From assembly GCA_021740645.1 (NCBI GenBank), contig JAIOZL010000037.1:1-52182 (forward strand): a stretch of DNA of 52,182 bases, given 5' to 3'. This DNA comes from Bacteroidales bacterium (GTDB lineage: Bacteria; Bacteroidota; Bacteroidia; Bacteroidales; JAADJA01). Shown piece by piece: positions 39,869 to 48,357 of the stretch. Positions within the stretch are counted from its first letter, which is position 1. Each line of letters starts with the position of its first letter. A model generated the notes under the pieces. The model ran no database searches and had not been told where the DNA came from. It saw nothing but the letters and a program-made list of their open reading frames with translations. A program made the translations under genes and the position numbers.

Positions 39869-41766
39869 TACGCCCGAATATTTTTCCCTTCAATAAAATT
39901 AATGAATGATTGATTAACCACTCTGTTTCCGCCAGGAGTTGGGTAGTTCCCGGTAAAATACCAATCACCGGTATGACCAGGAATAGCTTCATGTAAATCT
40001 TCGATGGTTTGATAAATTATGGAAACATCAGCCTGAATATCTTTCTCCTTTAGCATTTCAGATATTTTCTGAGAGATTTGTTGGCTGGTGAAGGGTTTAT
40101 ATATTTCCTTAACTGAATTTACAATTTTTTCCTTAGGAAGCACTGCTTGCTCTTTGCAATGTTTATATACACGATTAATAACCTCCTGTTGATTGGTTTC
40201 TTTGAGTAACTCAATCGTTGCCCTGAAAGCAATGAAATCATTCAGCTTGGCCATATCAATCCCATAACAATCGGGATAGCGGATTTGTGGAGCGGAAGAG
40301 GCAATGACGATTTTCTTGGGGCCAAGTCTGTCAAGAATCCGGATAATACTTCTTTTTAGCGTAGTACCCCGAACGATAGAATCGTCGAGCACAACAAGAT
40401 TATCTGAGCCACTTTTCAGGATACCATAAGTGACATCATACACATGGCCTACCAGGTCATCTCTTTGTGCATCTTGTGTAATGAAGGTTCTGAGTTTCAC
40501 ATCCTTAACTGCTATCTTTTCGATTCGGGGATGAAGAGAAAAGATGTCATCTAATTTTGCTTTTGATACTTTATTTCCCAGCTCAATGATTTTATCTTTT
40601 TTTACATTATCGCAAATATGTTCAAGCTCTTCTGCAAGCCCTCTGAAAGCAACGGAAGCGGTATTCGGAATATATGAAAAAACAGTGTTCTCAAAATCAA
40701 AGTCAATGGCTTTAAGTATTGCAGGACAAAGCGCCTTGCCTAATCTTTTTCTCTCGAGGTAAATATCCCGGTCAGTTCCGCGCGAAAAATAGATCCTTTC
40801 GAACGAACAGGCCCTGTGAACTTCCGGTTTTTTATATTCATGTTCGGCCCACTCCCCATTCTTTTTAATTATTAATGCATTTCCCGGTTTTAGTTCTTTT
40901 ACTTCATCAAGATGCAAATTAAATGCAGTTTGAATTGCAGGCCGTTCTGAGGTAGCTACTACCACTTCATCATTGGCATAATAAAATGCAGGCCTGATGC
41001 CGGAGGGGTCGCGCATGACAAACGCGTCACCATGACCTATCATACCAGCTATTGCAAATCCACCATCCCAATTATGTGCGGAGTTTTTCAGAATATTTAG
41101 TACGTCTAATTTGTTGGCAATTTCTTCTGTACTTTCAGCTTTTGTATACCCTTCTTTTTTGAGTGTTTGGTACAATGCTTCGTTTTCTTCATCAATAAAA
41201 TGGCCAATTTTTTCAAGTATGGTTATGGTATCCGAAGTTTCAACCGGATATTGGCCAATCTCTACCAACTTGTTGAATAACTCCTTCACATTGGTCATAT
41301 TAAAATTGCCGGCTAATACCAGGTTCCGGGTTTTCCAGTTATTAGAGCGGATAACCGGGTGAAGGTTACTTTTTTCATTTTTACCAAAAGTACCGTAGCG
41401 CAAATGCCCCAGGAAAAGTTCACCTGAAAATTCAATGTTTTCTTTCAACCACTGCGTATCATGAATGAGCTTGGGATTGTTGGCTTCTGGATCGCTGATC
41501 CGCTTGTTGATGATACTAAAAATGTCTTTTATTGGTGATTCACTGTTTGACCTGACCCGGTTTATGTATTTATTTCCTGGCTTTATATCCAATTTGATAC
41601 AGGCAACCCCGGCCCCATCCTGACCCCGGTTGTGCTGTTTCTGCATCAGTAGATGCAGCTTTTTCAATCCATAAAAACTTGATCCGTATTTTGCCTGGTA
41701 GTATTCAAGTGGCTTTAACAACCGGATAAGGGCAATTCCGCACTCATGTTTTATAATTTCACTCAT
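39865..41766 (-). CDS. Amidophosphoribosyltransferase-like protein (long PurF paralogue)
   Basis: This is a class II glutamine amidotransferase/phosphoribosyltransferase of 633 residues. The Ntn nucleophile is Cys9 (KHECGIALI), implying removal of an 8-residue propeptide. The glutaminase half continues with QHNRGQDGAGVACI, GHLRYGT and GNFNMTN. The PRTase half has the PRPP loop VVLDDSIVRGTTL (about 450-462). Canonical PurF is 460-510 residues. This protein has an extra C-terminal segment of roughly 100 residues and an insertion after Gln/Arg in the glutaminase domain. Such long paralogues are known in Bacteroidota alongside a standard PurF, and their exact role is unclear. It could be the only PurF here. 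Confidence 0.85.
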   Translation of the reverse strand: MSEIIKHECGIALIRLLKPLEYYQAKYGSSFYGLKKLHLLMQKQHNRGQDGAGVACIKLDIKPGNKYINRVRSNSESPIKDIFSIINKRISDPEANNPKLIHDTQWLKENIEFSGELFLGHLRYGTFGKNEKSNLHPVIRSNNWKTRNLVLAGNFNMTNVKELFNKLVEIGQYPVETSDTITILEKIGHFIDEENEALYQTLKKEGYTKAESTEEIANKLDVLNILKNSAHNWDGGFAIAGMIGHGDAFVMRDPSGIRPAFYYANDEVVVATSERPAIQTAFNLHLDEVKELKPGNALIIKKNGEWAEHEYKKPEVHRACSFERIYFSRGTDRDIYLERKRLGKALCPAILKAIDFDFENTVFSYIPNTASVAFRGLAEELEHICDNVKKDKIIELGNKVSKAKLDDIFSLHPRIEKIAVKDVKLRTFITQDAQRDDLVGHVYDVTYGILKSGSDNLVVLDDSIVRGTTLKRSIIRILDRLGPKKIVIASSAPQIRYPDCYGIDMAKLNDFIAFRATIELLKETNQQEVINRVYKHCKEQAVLPKEKIVNSVKEIYKPFTSQQISQKISEMLKEKDIQADVSIIYQTIEDLHEAIPGHTGDWYFTGNYPTPGGNRVVNQSFINFIEGKNIRAY

Positions 41767-41810
41767 TATATCGTGTTAATTGCTTTTTAGTATTTTCGCA
41801 ATTAATGATG

Positions 41811-41818
41811 CAAAAATA
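41811..41818 (-). promoter_or_regulatory. -7 box candidate for the PurF-like gene
   Basis: On the minus strand this reads TATTTTTG (TAnnTTTG), 45 bp before the start codon, in the short gap divergent from the beta-helix protein gene. Confidence 0.38.
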
Positions 41819-41825
41819 ACATTTA

Positions 41826-43313
41826 ATGATTAAGAATCTTACAATAGGAACATATTTGGTTTTATTAAGCCACATCCTTGTAGCTCAATATCAAACACCT
41901 GGAACAGGAGTGTCCTGGGATCTGGACGAATTAGTTGAAAACGCAGGCGGAGCTATACTTTATATGGGTTATTACGAAGTTTTGCAGGATATAACCATTT
42001 CCTCAAACGATACTCTTAGACATTCCATTAACGGTCTTGTGAAAATGCACAGCTCTGTATTGTTTACCGTAGAGGGAGTGTTGCAATTATTACCGCCTGA
42101 CAGTATTTTGTTCGAACCATTTGACGAAGGACAGTTTTTCAAAGGATTTGAGTTTGACAACTCATCTGCATCTTATTTAAAAAATTGTATCCTAAAGAAT
42201 GCCGGGGGAACCAACCTCATATCTTCAGATATGTCCTTTGAGAATTGTTCGTTCCGTTATAATGATAAATCCAATTCAACAGGGGTTATTGATCTCTATC
42301 ACTCCAGTCCTCAAATCATTCAGTGTAAGTTTTATGAAAATGAAGGCCCTGCTGTGCTATCGGCTGCCAATGGGCAAAGCTCGCCTTATATCTATGGAAA
42401 TTCCATTATTAGAAACAATACGGCCAATACCAATATGCCCCAATTAAACCTGGGGACATCAGCTCCGGAAATACCTATTCGTATTATAAAAAATACCATT
42501 GAAGGCTTTTATGATAAAGCCGGGGGGATTGCCATTACTACCCTGGCAGGTGGTTCGCTTGAATGTGTGATCGATAGCAATATTATTTTTAACAACCGCT
42601 ACGGGATTACAGCTTATGGTTTTGATATCACCTCAACCATTTCCAATAATATTATTCGTGATAATAACATTGAAAATCTTCCCATGCAGGGCGGAAGTGG
42701 GATTAATTATTGGGGCGGGACCAGTAATGTTTCTATGGTTTATGGTAACCGTATCCATGGGAACCTATGGGGGATAACCAATACCGGGGATGCCATGCCC
42801 AACCTGGGCCAGGTTGGGACTGACACCATCAATCCCGGAAGAAATAAGTTTTATGAGAATGGAAACGGAGGAAGTGAATATGCATTTTATAACAATACCC
42901 CCAATGCCATTTTTGCAGAAAACAATTATTGGGGCTATTCCGACCCTGATTCTGTGGAGGCTGTTATCTTCCATTATCCCGATGATGAGTCACTCGGATT
43001 AGTTGACTATAACCCTTATTTGGATTCTCTGTTGACCCGCAGTCAGGTTAATAGAATAAGTAAGTTCAATGTCCTTGCTTATCCCAATCCGGCTGAGAAT
43101 TTTATTTACCTGGAATTGCCAGATTTTAGGTATCTGAAAGAAGAAGCAAGGCTAAATTTAATTACCAATTCTGGAGAAAAAGTTTTGTCTTTAGCTGTCC
43201 CAACTAGGAATAAGTTAATGAAGATCAACTTTTCTGGATTATCAAAGGGATTATATATTTTGGAGATAAATACCGGCAATCAATTATTACGTTCAAAAGT
43301 GATCATTCAATAA
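41826..43313 (+). CDS. Secreted right-handed beta-helix protein with T9SS sorting domain
   Basis: The protein has 495 residues. A signal peptide ends near LVAQ (about residue 20). The central region (about 95-380) is made of parallel beta-helix coils recognisable by repeated Asn/Gly turns with small hydrophobics: DNSSASYLKNCILKNAGG, IDSNIIFNNRYGITAYG, ISNNIIRDNNIENL. The last 85 residues (FNVLAYPNPAENFIYLELPD ... SGEKVLSL ... GLSKGLYILEINTGNQLLRSKVIIQ) are a type A T9SS C-terminal sorting domain. It is therefore predicted to cross the outer membrane by T9SS and be anchored or released. No catalytic residues for polysaccharide lyase activity could be assigned. Confidence 0.82.
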   Translation: MIKNLTIGTYLVLLSHILVAQYQTPGTGVSWDLDELVENAGGAILYMGYYEVLQDITISSNDTLRHSINGLVKMHSSVLFTVEGVLQLLPPDSILFEPFDEGQFFKGFEFDNSSASYLKNCILKNAGGTNLISSDMSFENCSFRYNDKSNSTGVIDLYHSSPQIIQCKFYENEGPAVLSAANGQSSPYIYGNSIIRNNTANTNMPQLNLGTSAPEIPIRIIKNTIEGFYDKAGGIAITTLAGGSLECVIDSNIIFNNRYGITAYGFDITSTISNNIIRDNNIENLPMQGGSGINYWGGTSNVSMVYGNRIHGNLWGITNTGDAMPNLGQVGTDTINPGRNKFYENGNGGSEYAFYNNTPNAIFAENNYWGYSDPDSVEAVIFHYPDDESLGLVDYNPYLDSLLTRSQVNRISKFNVLAYPNPAENFIYLELPDFRYLKEEARLNLITNSGEKVLSLAVPTRNKLMKINFSGLSKGLYILEINTGNQLLRSKVIIQ

Positions 43314-43355
43314 GGAAAAATTCATACATTTTCAAGGGCGAATCAGTAATTTCCT

Positions 43356-43363
43356 TAGATTTG
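43356..43363 (+). promoter_or_regulatory. -7 box candidate for the GNAT gene
   Basis: TAGATTTG matches TAnnTTTG, 22 bp before the start codon. No -33 match is seen. Confidence 0.35.
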
Positions 43364-43385
43364 CTATTATTGGATAGTTGACAAA

Positions 43386-43841
43386 ATGAAGGTAAAAAAG
43401 GCAAATAAAGAGGACAGTGAAGTAATTATTGACTTCCAGCTAAAAATGGCTTATGAGACCGAAAAACTTAAACTGAATAAAGCCATTGTGAGTAAAGGAG
43501 TTTTGGCCGTTTTTTCCAATCCGGATAAAGGATTTTACCTGATTGTAAAATCGAATGATAAAACCATTGCCTCAGTAATGTTAACCCCAGAGTGGAGTGA
43601 TTGGCGTAACAGTACATTTCTGTGGATACAATCGCTTTATGTATTACCTGAATTTCGTAAAAAAGGTGTTTTTAAACGAATATATACTTATGTTCAAAGT
43701 CTGGTAAATGATTCTGACGATCTTACCGGAATAAAATTATATGTTGATCAAAATAATAAAATCGCCCAACAGGCTTATGCAAATGTTGGTATGCTCAAAA
43801 GTCACTATCAATTATTTGAATGGAACAAATTTGATTATTAA
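43386..43841 (+). CDS. GNAT-family N-acetyltransferase
   Basis: This is an acetyl-CoA-dependent acyltransferase of 151 residues. The acetyl-CoA-binding motif A reads LYVLPEFRKKGVFKRIYTYVQ (about residues 77-97; the R-x-x-G-x-[GA] element is RKKGVF). Motif B reads GIKLYVDQNNKIAQQAYANVGM (about 118-139), where Asn and Tyr positions fit the family. The substrate cannot be told from sequence. It ends 11 bp before the C69 dipeptidase gene and is probably co-transcribed with it. Confidence 0.88.
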   Translation: MKVKKANKEDSEVIIDFQLKMAYETEKLKLNKAIVSKGVLAVFSNPDKGFYLIVKSNDKTIASVMLTPEWSDWRNSTFLWIQSLYVLPEFRKKGVFKRIYTYVQSLVNDSDDLTGIKLYVDQNNKIAQQAYANVGMLKSHYQLFEWNKFDY

Positions 43842-43852
43842 AGAAGAGTAAT

Positions 43853-45481
43853 ATGAATAAAAGAAATGTATTAGCACTATTAATGATGCTTTTAGCAACG
43901 ACCTCCCTTCTATCTCAAATAGAAAAATCCGATTGGATGGGTGGTGTACCCGAGGGATGTACTTCTATAACGGCCGGTAAACTGGCCACGGTTGATGGCT
44001 CGGTTATTACTTCACACACCGACGACAGCCACCGAACACGCTCATGGATGGACATTCAGCCAGCCAAAACCCATAAAGCCGGTGCCACCACCACTATGTA
44101 TAAAAGGGTGGCCAGCGATTCCCTTGCCATGCCTACCTATGCGCACTTGCCCATTGGTGAAATCCCACAGGTGAAAGAAACGTTTGGATTTGTAAACACA
44201 GCCTATCCCTGCATGAATACAAAGCAGCTTGCTATTGGTGAATCTACTTTTGGTGGACGTGAAGAATTACAATCGGATAAAGGATTGATTGATTGTCAGC
44301 GTTTATGCCAGTTGATGCTTGAACGTTGTTCTACGGCAAGGGAGGCAATAAAAATGGCAGATGAACTCACAAAAAAATATGGCTGGAATGATGCGGGTGA
44401 ATGTCTGACAATAGCTGATAAAAAAGAGGTTTGGCATTTCGAAATTGTTGGGCCTGGAAAAGATAAGGTGGGCGCTGTATGGGCAGCTCAGCGGGTTCCT
44501 GATGAGCATATCAGCGTAAATGCCAATGCCAGTACCATCAAAGAAATGGACTTAAACAATAAAGATTTTTTCATGGCTTCAGAAAATATATTTACCCTGG
44601 CTAAAGAAAATGGATACTGGAATGGTAAAAAAACATTCAGGTTTAATTATGTGTATGCCCCCCACAGTCGTGAATCGGTGGCCTCACGAAGAAGGGAGTG
44701 GAGGGTATTTGATCTTTTAGCTCCCTCGCTTAACTTGCATCCTGATGATAAGGATTTCCCTTTTTCGGTAAAACCAGATAAAAAACTTGAATTGAACGAT
44801 ATCGTAAATGTGTTTAAAGACTATTACCAGGACACCCCCTATGATATGCGCCGTCTGATCACCGATACGGATGAAGACGGTAAGACCAGGATATCACCAC
44901 TGGCCAATCCGTTTATGCCCTATGATCACCTAAACATTCAAAATGTAAATGGCGGGTGGTATAGTGTGAACAAAGAAAAAGGGACCATCCGCTTTTTGGG
45001 CGAACGTACCATTGCCCGCTGGTATACAATGTATGCTACAATCATCCAATGCCGCGATTGGCTTCCCGATGAAATCGGTGGTGTAGTTTGGCTGGCCCAG
45101 GACAATGTGGCCTCTTCCATTTATATTCCCATTTATTGTTCTGTTACCGACCTCCCCGATTCGTATAAAACCCCTGGCCGGCCGGATGGGTTCACCCGCG
45201 AGTCAGCATGGTGGGCCTTTAACAGGTTGGGAACACTTGCCGCACAGCGTTGGGGTGATATGCATAAAGATATTGATGCGGTATGGGAACCCTGGCAAAA
45301 GGAACTCTTCGATAATCAAAAAATGTTTGAAGCAGAAGCCTTACAAAGATATAATGCTAAAAATCCCGAAGAAACGATCAAGCTCCTTAATGGATATACT
45401 ATGGAATGGGGCAATAATGTAGTAAACAAAGCCTGGGAATTAGGTGACTTTTTGTGGACAAATTACGACGAAAAGTTTTAA
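43853..45481 (+). CDS. C69-family dipeptidase
   Basis: This is an N-terminal-nucleophile dipeptidase (PepD/peptidase U34) of 542 residues. A signal peptide (about 1-22, ending LLSQ) sends it to the periplasm or beyond. The C69 nucleophile is the Cys in MGGVPEGCTSITAGKLATVDG (residue 40), after which TSHTDDSH continues the Ntn fold. Family landmarks include YAHLPIGEIPQVKETFGFVNTAYP, the AIGESTFGGRE turn and CLTIADKKEVWHFEIVGPG. Secreted C69 peptidases of Bacteroidota probably finish peptide degradation outside the cytoplasm. It follows a GNAT gene by 11 bp. Confidence 0.92.
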   Translation: MNKRNVLALLMMLLATTSLLSQIEKSDWMGGVPEGCTSITAGKLATVDGSVITSHTDDSHRTRSWMDIQPAKTHKAGATTTMYKRVASDSLAMPTYAHLPIGEIPQVKETFGFVNTAYPCMNTKQLAIGESTFGGREELQSDKGLIDCQRLCQLMLERCSTAREAIKMADELTKKYGWNDAGECLTIADKKEVWHFEIVGPGKDKVGAVWAAQRVPDEHISVNANASTIKEMDLNNKDFFMASENIFTLAKENGYWNGKKTFRFNYVYAPHSRESVASRRREWRVFDLLAPSLNLHPDDKDFPFSVKPDKKLELNDIVNVFKDYYQDTPYDMRRLITDTDEDGKTRISPLANPFMPYDHLNIQNVNGGWYSVNKEKGTIRFLGERTIARWYTMYATIIQCRDWLPDEIGGVVWLAQDNVASSIYIPIYCSVTDLPDSYKTPGRPDGFTRESAWWAFNRLGTLAAQRWGDMHKDIDAVWEPWQKELFDNQKMFEAEALQRYNAKNPEETIKLLNGYTMEWGNNVVNKAWELGDFLWTNYDEKF

Positions 45482-45516
45482 ATTTGGTTGATAGATTTTA
45501 ACCAAATTTATGGCAT

Positions 45517-46938
45517 ATGAAAAACCCAAAAACAAGAATTTTATTATTAATTTTTATTCTATTCATCAAGGTTGGGAACAGCCAACCACCTCAGGCATTT
45601 AAATATCAAGCTTGTGTGATTGATTCAAATGGGAATGTTGTTGTTAATCAAGACGTTGGCCTCCGGTTTACCTTTGTGGAAGATAGCCTTGGTGGAAATG
45701 ATATTTACACCGAATCACATATAGTGAATACTTCAGATAATGGAATGGTAAATATTATTCTTGGTGTTGGAACACCAATTGGTGGAAAAATGCAGGATAT
45801 AGAATGGGGAGTCCACTCTTATTTCCTCAAAGTGGAAATTGATCCATTGAATTTGGGCAACTTTGTTCATATGGGAACCTCCCAGTTGCTATCTGTACCT
45901 TATGCACTTTATGCCGAAAATGTTGCTAATGGCAACGAGAATTGGAATTTATCCGGAAATGAGTTGTATGCTATGAATAATGGCTTTGTATCCATTGGTT
46001 CTGATGATCCTGAGGAAAAATTACACGTAGATGGAAATATTAAAACTGATGATACCCTCAAATTTAAGGGCTATGTGAATGAAGGAGCCGGATTTAATAA
46101 TCCAGGACAGCTATTGATTGGTCAAAGAGACATAAAGATAGGTTATAAAAGCGACAATTTCGGAAATATCCTTATCGGAAATAGTTTATATGGTAAATCA
46201 GTATTTCAACTTGATTTAACAGGTAATGGCAACATTGGTATTGGAACTGATGTTTTCCATGAAACCACTAGCGGCTATTCAAATCTTTGCATAGGAATGT
46301 ACACGGGATACAATCTTAGTACAGGAAATAATAATGTATTTCTTGGGCCATCTGCTGGCGAACATATTTCTACAGGCACATTCAATCTTTGCATGGGCCA
46401 TCAGTCAGGAAATGGACGAAATGGTAGCAATAATATTTTTATTGGCGACAGGGCAGGTTATGCCTGGGGTGGAGGAGGAAACCAAAATATAATGCTTGGA
46501 AACTATGCTGGATACCTGTACAATGCTTCCAATTCAAATTGTGTTTTTATCGGTAATTATGCAGGATATGGGGTTAATGATAATGATAATGTTTTTATCG
46601 GTCCAAACTCTACGGGCAGGGCATCTTCTGGTACCAATAATATTTTCATTGGAAATCAAGTGGGCATGAATTATAACGGAGATAATATTTTACTGATTGA
46701 TAATAAAAACGATAATTCTTTGCCTTTTATAATGGGAGATATGGAAAATGACCTCCTTGAATTTAACGCGGATATAGAAATAAATGGAAAATCCAGTCAT
46801 CAAAGCGTTTCAGTTGGACAAGTGTTGAATTTAAATGAATTAGCAACCTTCCCCGCAAATCCTCAGGAGGGGGATCTCATCTATGTGGACGATACACTTA
46901 GGTTTTATACGGGTGCAGTATGGAGAAACTTATGGTAG
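45517..46938 (+). CDS. Secreted protein with head-type GxxAG repeats
   Basis: The protein has 473 residues. A signal peptide ends near GNSQ (about residue 23). The N-terminal module (about 25-135) ends in SQLLSVPYALYAENV, a module common in Bacteroidota surface proteins. Residues about 240-400 hold at least eight repeats of a unit like N-N-[IV]-F-[IL]-G-x-x-[AS]-G-x, for example NNVFLGPSAGEHISTG, NNIFIGDRAGYAWGG and NCVFIGNYAGYGVND. This resembles the YadA-like head or tail-fibre left-handed coils. It ends PQEGDLIYVDDTLRFYTGAVWRNLW with no intramolecular chaperone (peptidase S74) domain and no T9SS sorting domain. It is probably a surface fibre or adhesin. Confidence 0.65.
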   Translation: MKNPKTRILLLIFILFIKVGNSQPPQAFKYQACVIDSNGNVVVNQDVGLRFTFVEDSLGGNDIYTESHIVNTSDNGMVNIILGVGTPIGGKMQDIEWGVHSYFLKVEIDPLNLGNFVHMGTSQLLSVPYALYAENVANGNENWNLSGNELYAMNNGFVSIGSDDPEEKLHVDGNIKTDDTLKFKGYVNEGAGFNNPGQLLIGQRDIKIGYKSDNFGNILIGNSLYGKSVFQLDLTGNGNIGIGTDVFHETTSGYSNLCIGMYTGYNLSTGNNNVFLGPSAGEHISTGTFNLCMGHQSGNGRNGSNNIFIGDRAGYAWGGGGNQNIMLGNYAGYLYNASNSNCVFIGNYAGYGVNDNDNVFIGPNSTGRASSGTNNIFIGNQVGMNYNGDNILLIDNKNDNSLPFIMGDMENDLLEFNADIEINGKSSHQSVSVGQVLNLNELATFPANPQEGDLIYVDDTLRFYTGAVWRNLW

Positions 46939-47006
46939 ACTTTTTTGTTTATATGCAATAATTTTTACCAGTTTTCGTCAAGATTACAACGTTTTTCAAT
47001 TTTATT

Positions 47007-48161
47007 ATGCGTAACATTCAGTTTATTATATTCTTTTCGATTGTTATTACGGTCTTTTCATTGCTAAGTTTCTATATCTATAGCAGAGGCGTACAAGCAT
47101 TTCCTGCTGGTACCAGTGGCCGTTTTTGGTTCAGGACTGTATTCATTTTTTTATCAGCCAGCTATATTATTGCCCGGGTCCTCGAACGCTTATGGCTTTC
47201 GCCGGTATCCGATGCCTTTACCTGGATAGGTTCCTTTTGGCTTGGAGCGTTTTTCTATTTCCTGATAATTGTTTTGGCAATCGATATTGTTCGTTTGTTA
47301 AATCAGGTTATCCCCGCCATTCCTGACTATTTTAAAACTCCTGCCGGAATAACTATTTTATTTTGGTCAGCCGTTGGCCTGGTTTCACTATTACTCATAG
47401 GGGGCCATATCAATGCACGAAATCCGAGACTTAAAACTGTGGAAGTTCAAATCCCCAAAAAGGTGGAAGGGATGAATGAACTTACCATTGCTTTTGCCTC
47501 CGACCTGCATTTAGGCACACTGATCGGACCCAGGCGTACCAAACATTTGGTTGAACGAATTAACGACATGAAGGCAGATATTATACTTCTTGGTGGGGAT
47601 ATAGTGGATGAAGACCTGGCACCAGTTATTCGCAACAACCTGGGGAATAACCTTGAACGATTAACCTCAAAATATGGGGTGTTTGGTATAACCGGCAACC
47701 ACGAATATATTGGTGGTGCATCTGAGGCGGTAAAATACCTTACCGAACACGGGATTACAATGGTCAGGGACACCTCACTCTTAATTGACAATAAATTTTA
47801 TATAGTAGGCCGGGAAGATCATGATGGGCAACGATTTGGATCAAAAGGAAGAAAAAGCGTAAATGAAATTATGCAAGGACTCAACCGGAATAAGCCCATT
47901 ATCCTGCTCGATCATCAACCTTTTGAACTCGATGAAAAAGCGAGGGAAGGTGCTGATTTAACCATGTCAGGGCATACTCATCACGGGCAACTTTGGCCTT
48001 TGAATTATATTACTAAAGCTATTTTTGAAGTGAGTTGGGGATATAAGCTAAAAGGGAATACCCATGTGTATGTTTCTTCCGGTGCCGGTGGCTGGGGCCC
48101 TCCTATCCGTATTGGCAACCGGCCTGAAATTGTAAAAATCAAAATGCGTTTTTTACCATAA
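47007..48161 (+). CDS. Membrane-anchored metallophosphoesterase
   Basis: This is a calcineurin-like phosphoesterase of 384 residues. Four hydrophobic segments occupy about residues 5-25, 47-62, 74-98 and 115-133, followed by a catalytic domain. The metal-ligand motifs appear in order: FASDLHLGT (about 167-175), LGGDIVDED (about 196-204), GITGNHEYIGG (about 229-239), LLDHQP, and SGHTHHGQLWP (about 320-330). This arrangement is like YkuE/YaeI-type enzymes that act on lipid or UDP-linked phosphates. The exact substrate is unknown. It is monocistronic, with 68 bp before and 196 bp after. Confidence 0.9.
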   Translation: MRNIQFIIFFSIVITVFSLLSFYIYSRGVQAFPAGTSGRFWFRTVFIFLSASYIIARVLERLWLSPVSDAFTWIGSFWLGAFFYFLIIVLAIDIVRLLNQVIPAIPDYFKTPAGITILFWSAVGLVSLLLIGGHINARNPRLKTVEVQIPKKVEGMNELTIAFASDLHLGTLIGPRRTKHLVERINDMKADIILLGGDIVDEDLAPVIRNNLGNNLERLTSKYGVFGITGNHEYIGGASEAVKYLTEHGITMVRDTSLLIDNKFYIVGREDHDGQRFGSKGRKSVNEIMQGLNRNKPIILLDHQPFELDEKAREGADLTMSGHTHHGQLWPLNYITKAIFEVSWGYKLKGNTHVYVSSGAGGWGPPIRIGNRPEIVKIKMRFLP

Positions 48162-48330
48162 GCTTTTGCAAATAAAGTGCAGGAATTAATCAACCGCACG
48201 TTTATTTATCCAGCAAATTGAACCTGCTAGTATTAAAACTTAATATTATGCGATTAGAATGGACACTAAAAATGACTGCGCCTTATTGCTGATTTTTTAT
48301 CCTGCTTTTCAACCCTATTGGTTTAATCAT

Positions 48331-48338
48331 TAGTTTTG
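48331..48338 (+). promoter_or_regulatory. -7 box candidate for the O-antigen ligase gene
   Basis: TAGTTTTG matches TAnnTTTG, 19 bp before the start codon. The -33 element is not evident. The rest of 48162-48330 shows no gene or repeat. Confidence 0.35.
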
Positions 48339-48357
48339 GAGTGATATACATCCCATA

